This document shows positions 63,547 through 64,000 of a stretch of 64,000 nt of DNA, one piece after another. The translations under genes and the position numbers were made by a program. Position 1 is the first letter of the stretch. Each line of letters begins with the position of its first letter. This DNA comes from Candidatus Rokuibacteriota bacterium. Its GTDB lineage: Bacteria > Methylomirabilota > Methylomirabilia > Rokubacteriales > CSP1-6. The stretch lies in NCBI GenBank assembly GCA_003220435.1, contig QHSL01000085.1:100798-164797 (forward strand), in the 5' to 3' direction. The notes below the pieces were generated by a model. That model ran no database searches and was not told the origin of the DNA. It saw only the letters and a program-made list of their open reading frames with translations.

Positions 63547-64000
63547 ATGAGCCTGTGGTTTGTGCTGGCCGTGAACAGCATCACGCTCGGCGGCCTCCTC
63601 TTCCTGCTATCGTCCGGCTTCTCGTTGATCTTCGGGCTCATGAAGATCCCCAACCTCACCCACGGCTCGTTCTTCATGCTGGGCGCCTATCTCGCGACGA
63701 GCCTGATCGCGTACGGGCTCGACTTCTGGACGGCCGCGCTCCTGGGCGGCCTCGGCGTCGCGCTGTTCGGGGGGCTCGTCGAGCGGTTCATCCTGCGCCG
63801 CCTGGCCGGCGCCGAGCTGGCGCAGGTGCTGGTGACCCTCGGCCTCTCGTTCATGGTCGCCGACGTCTGCCTCATGGTGTGGACCGGCGATCCCATCCGC
63901 ATTGCCACACCGGCGGCGCTGCGAGGCACGGCCTCGGTCGCGGGCCTCGGGTTCCCCAAATACCGGCTGGCGATCAGCCTGATCGCGGTCGTCTTCGCGG
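63547..64000 (+). CDS. Branched-chain amino-acid ABC transporter permease (LivH-type), 3' partial
   Basis: The frame from ATG 63547 runs off the window, with about 151 visible residues. It begins MSLWFVLAVNSITLGGLLFL and has FGLMKIPNLTHGSFFMLGAY, the family's conserved first part. Four or more membrane helices are visible. It serves the substrate-binding protein encoded just upstream; LivM, LivG and LivF are expected downstream. Confidence 0.9.
   Translation, partial: MSLWFVLAVNSITLGGLLFLLSSGFSLIFGLMKIPNLTHGSFFMLGAYLATSLIAYGLDFWTAALLGGLGVALFGGLVERFILRRLAGAELAQVLVTLGLSFMVADVCLMVWTGDPIRIATPAALRGTASVAGLGFPKYRLAISLIAVVFA

Overview
The window is GC-rich, densely packed bacterial chromosome. Genes often overlap by 4 nt (ATGA or GTGA junctions), and GTG and TTG starts are common. 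I see no tRNA, rRNA, CRISPR array, transposase or phage gene. The mix is a sodium-symporter-type histidine kinase, F420-type enzymes (two LLM oxidoreductases, one PPOX protein), CaiB CoA-transferases, crotonyl-CoA carboxylase/reductase, a lone molybdopterin subunit, a NUDT19-like Nudix protein and LigAB. That suits a soil or subsurface bacterium of the Rokubacteria/Methylomirabilota type. The lineage is an inference from gene content, not from a marker gene.

Layout. 1-7.1 kb: symporter-kinase (5' truncated), NtrC-type regulator, acetyl-CoA synthetase, and an MHS transporter behind a good sigma-54 promoter; this reads as a carboxylate-sensing circuit. 7.3-12.6 kb: DksA-like protein, PlsC, threonine dehydratase, isoaspartyl peptidase, uracil-DNA glycosylase, a hairpin-armed intergenic element, DegP-like protease. 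12.6-20.3 kb: an M16 peptidase pair with two unknown envelope proteins, quinone oxidoreductase, Tim44-like and AsmA-like proteins. 20.3-28.2 kb: methyltransferase, citrate synthase, a coupled run of glycosyltransferase, Gfo/Idh, DapF-like and LOG genes, then unknowns and a BtuF-like protein. 28.2-33.8 kb: RidA with a coupled 50-aa membrane peptide, Nudix, Ccr with an LLM oxidoreductase, MATE. 33.8-37.3 kb: a reverse-strand operon of PqqC/TenA-like, Rieske, GlcG-like, a 52-aa HicB-like protein, CaiB and an exported amidohydrolase, leading into MATE. 37.6-41.5 kb: two tandem GAF-GGDEF genes divergent from an unknown 453-aa protein, each side with its own sigma-54 promoter. 41.5-45.1 kb: a LigAB, formamidase, LLM, PPOX operon and a broken cupin gene. 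45.2-51.4 kb: DUF1015, xanthine-dehydrogenase-type subunit, formate-THF ligase, Hpt and response regulator. 51.4-64 kb: PHP protein, patatin, MFS, CaiB, MmgE/PrpD, 2OG oxygenase, PAP2, amidohydrolase, lactonase-like MBL protein, acyl-CoA dehydrogenase, and the start of a branched-chain amino-acid-type ABC transporter.

The main unexpected signals are these. (1) At least four, possibly six, -24/-12 sigma-54 promoters lie in front of genes for a transporter, c-di-GMP proteins, an unknown protein and a patatin, and a GAFTGA-bearing activator is encoded in the same window. (2) The DapF homologue has serine at both catalytic cysteine positions. (3) Several small or broken genes are easily missed: a 50-aa membrane peptide, a 52-aa HicB-like protein, a frameshifted 70-aa membrane protein, an internally deleted cupin, and remnants of a GntR/FCD regulator and of a DUF6644-like membrane protein.
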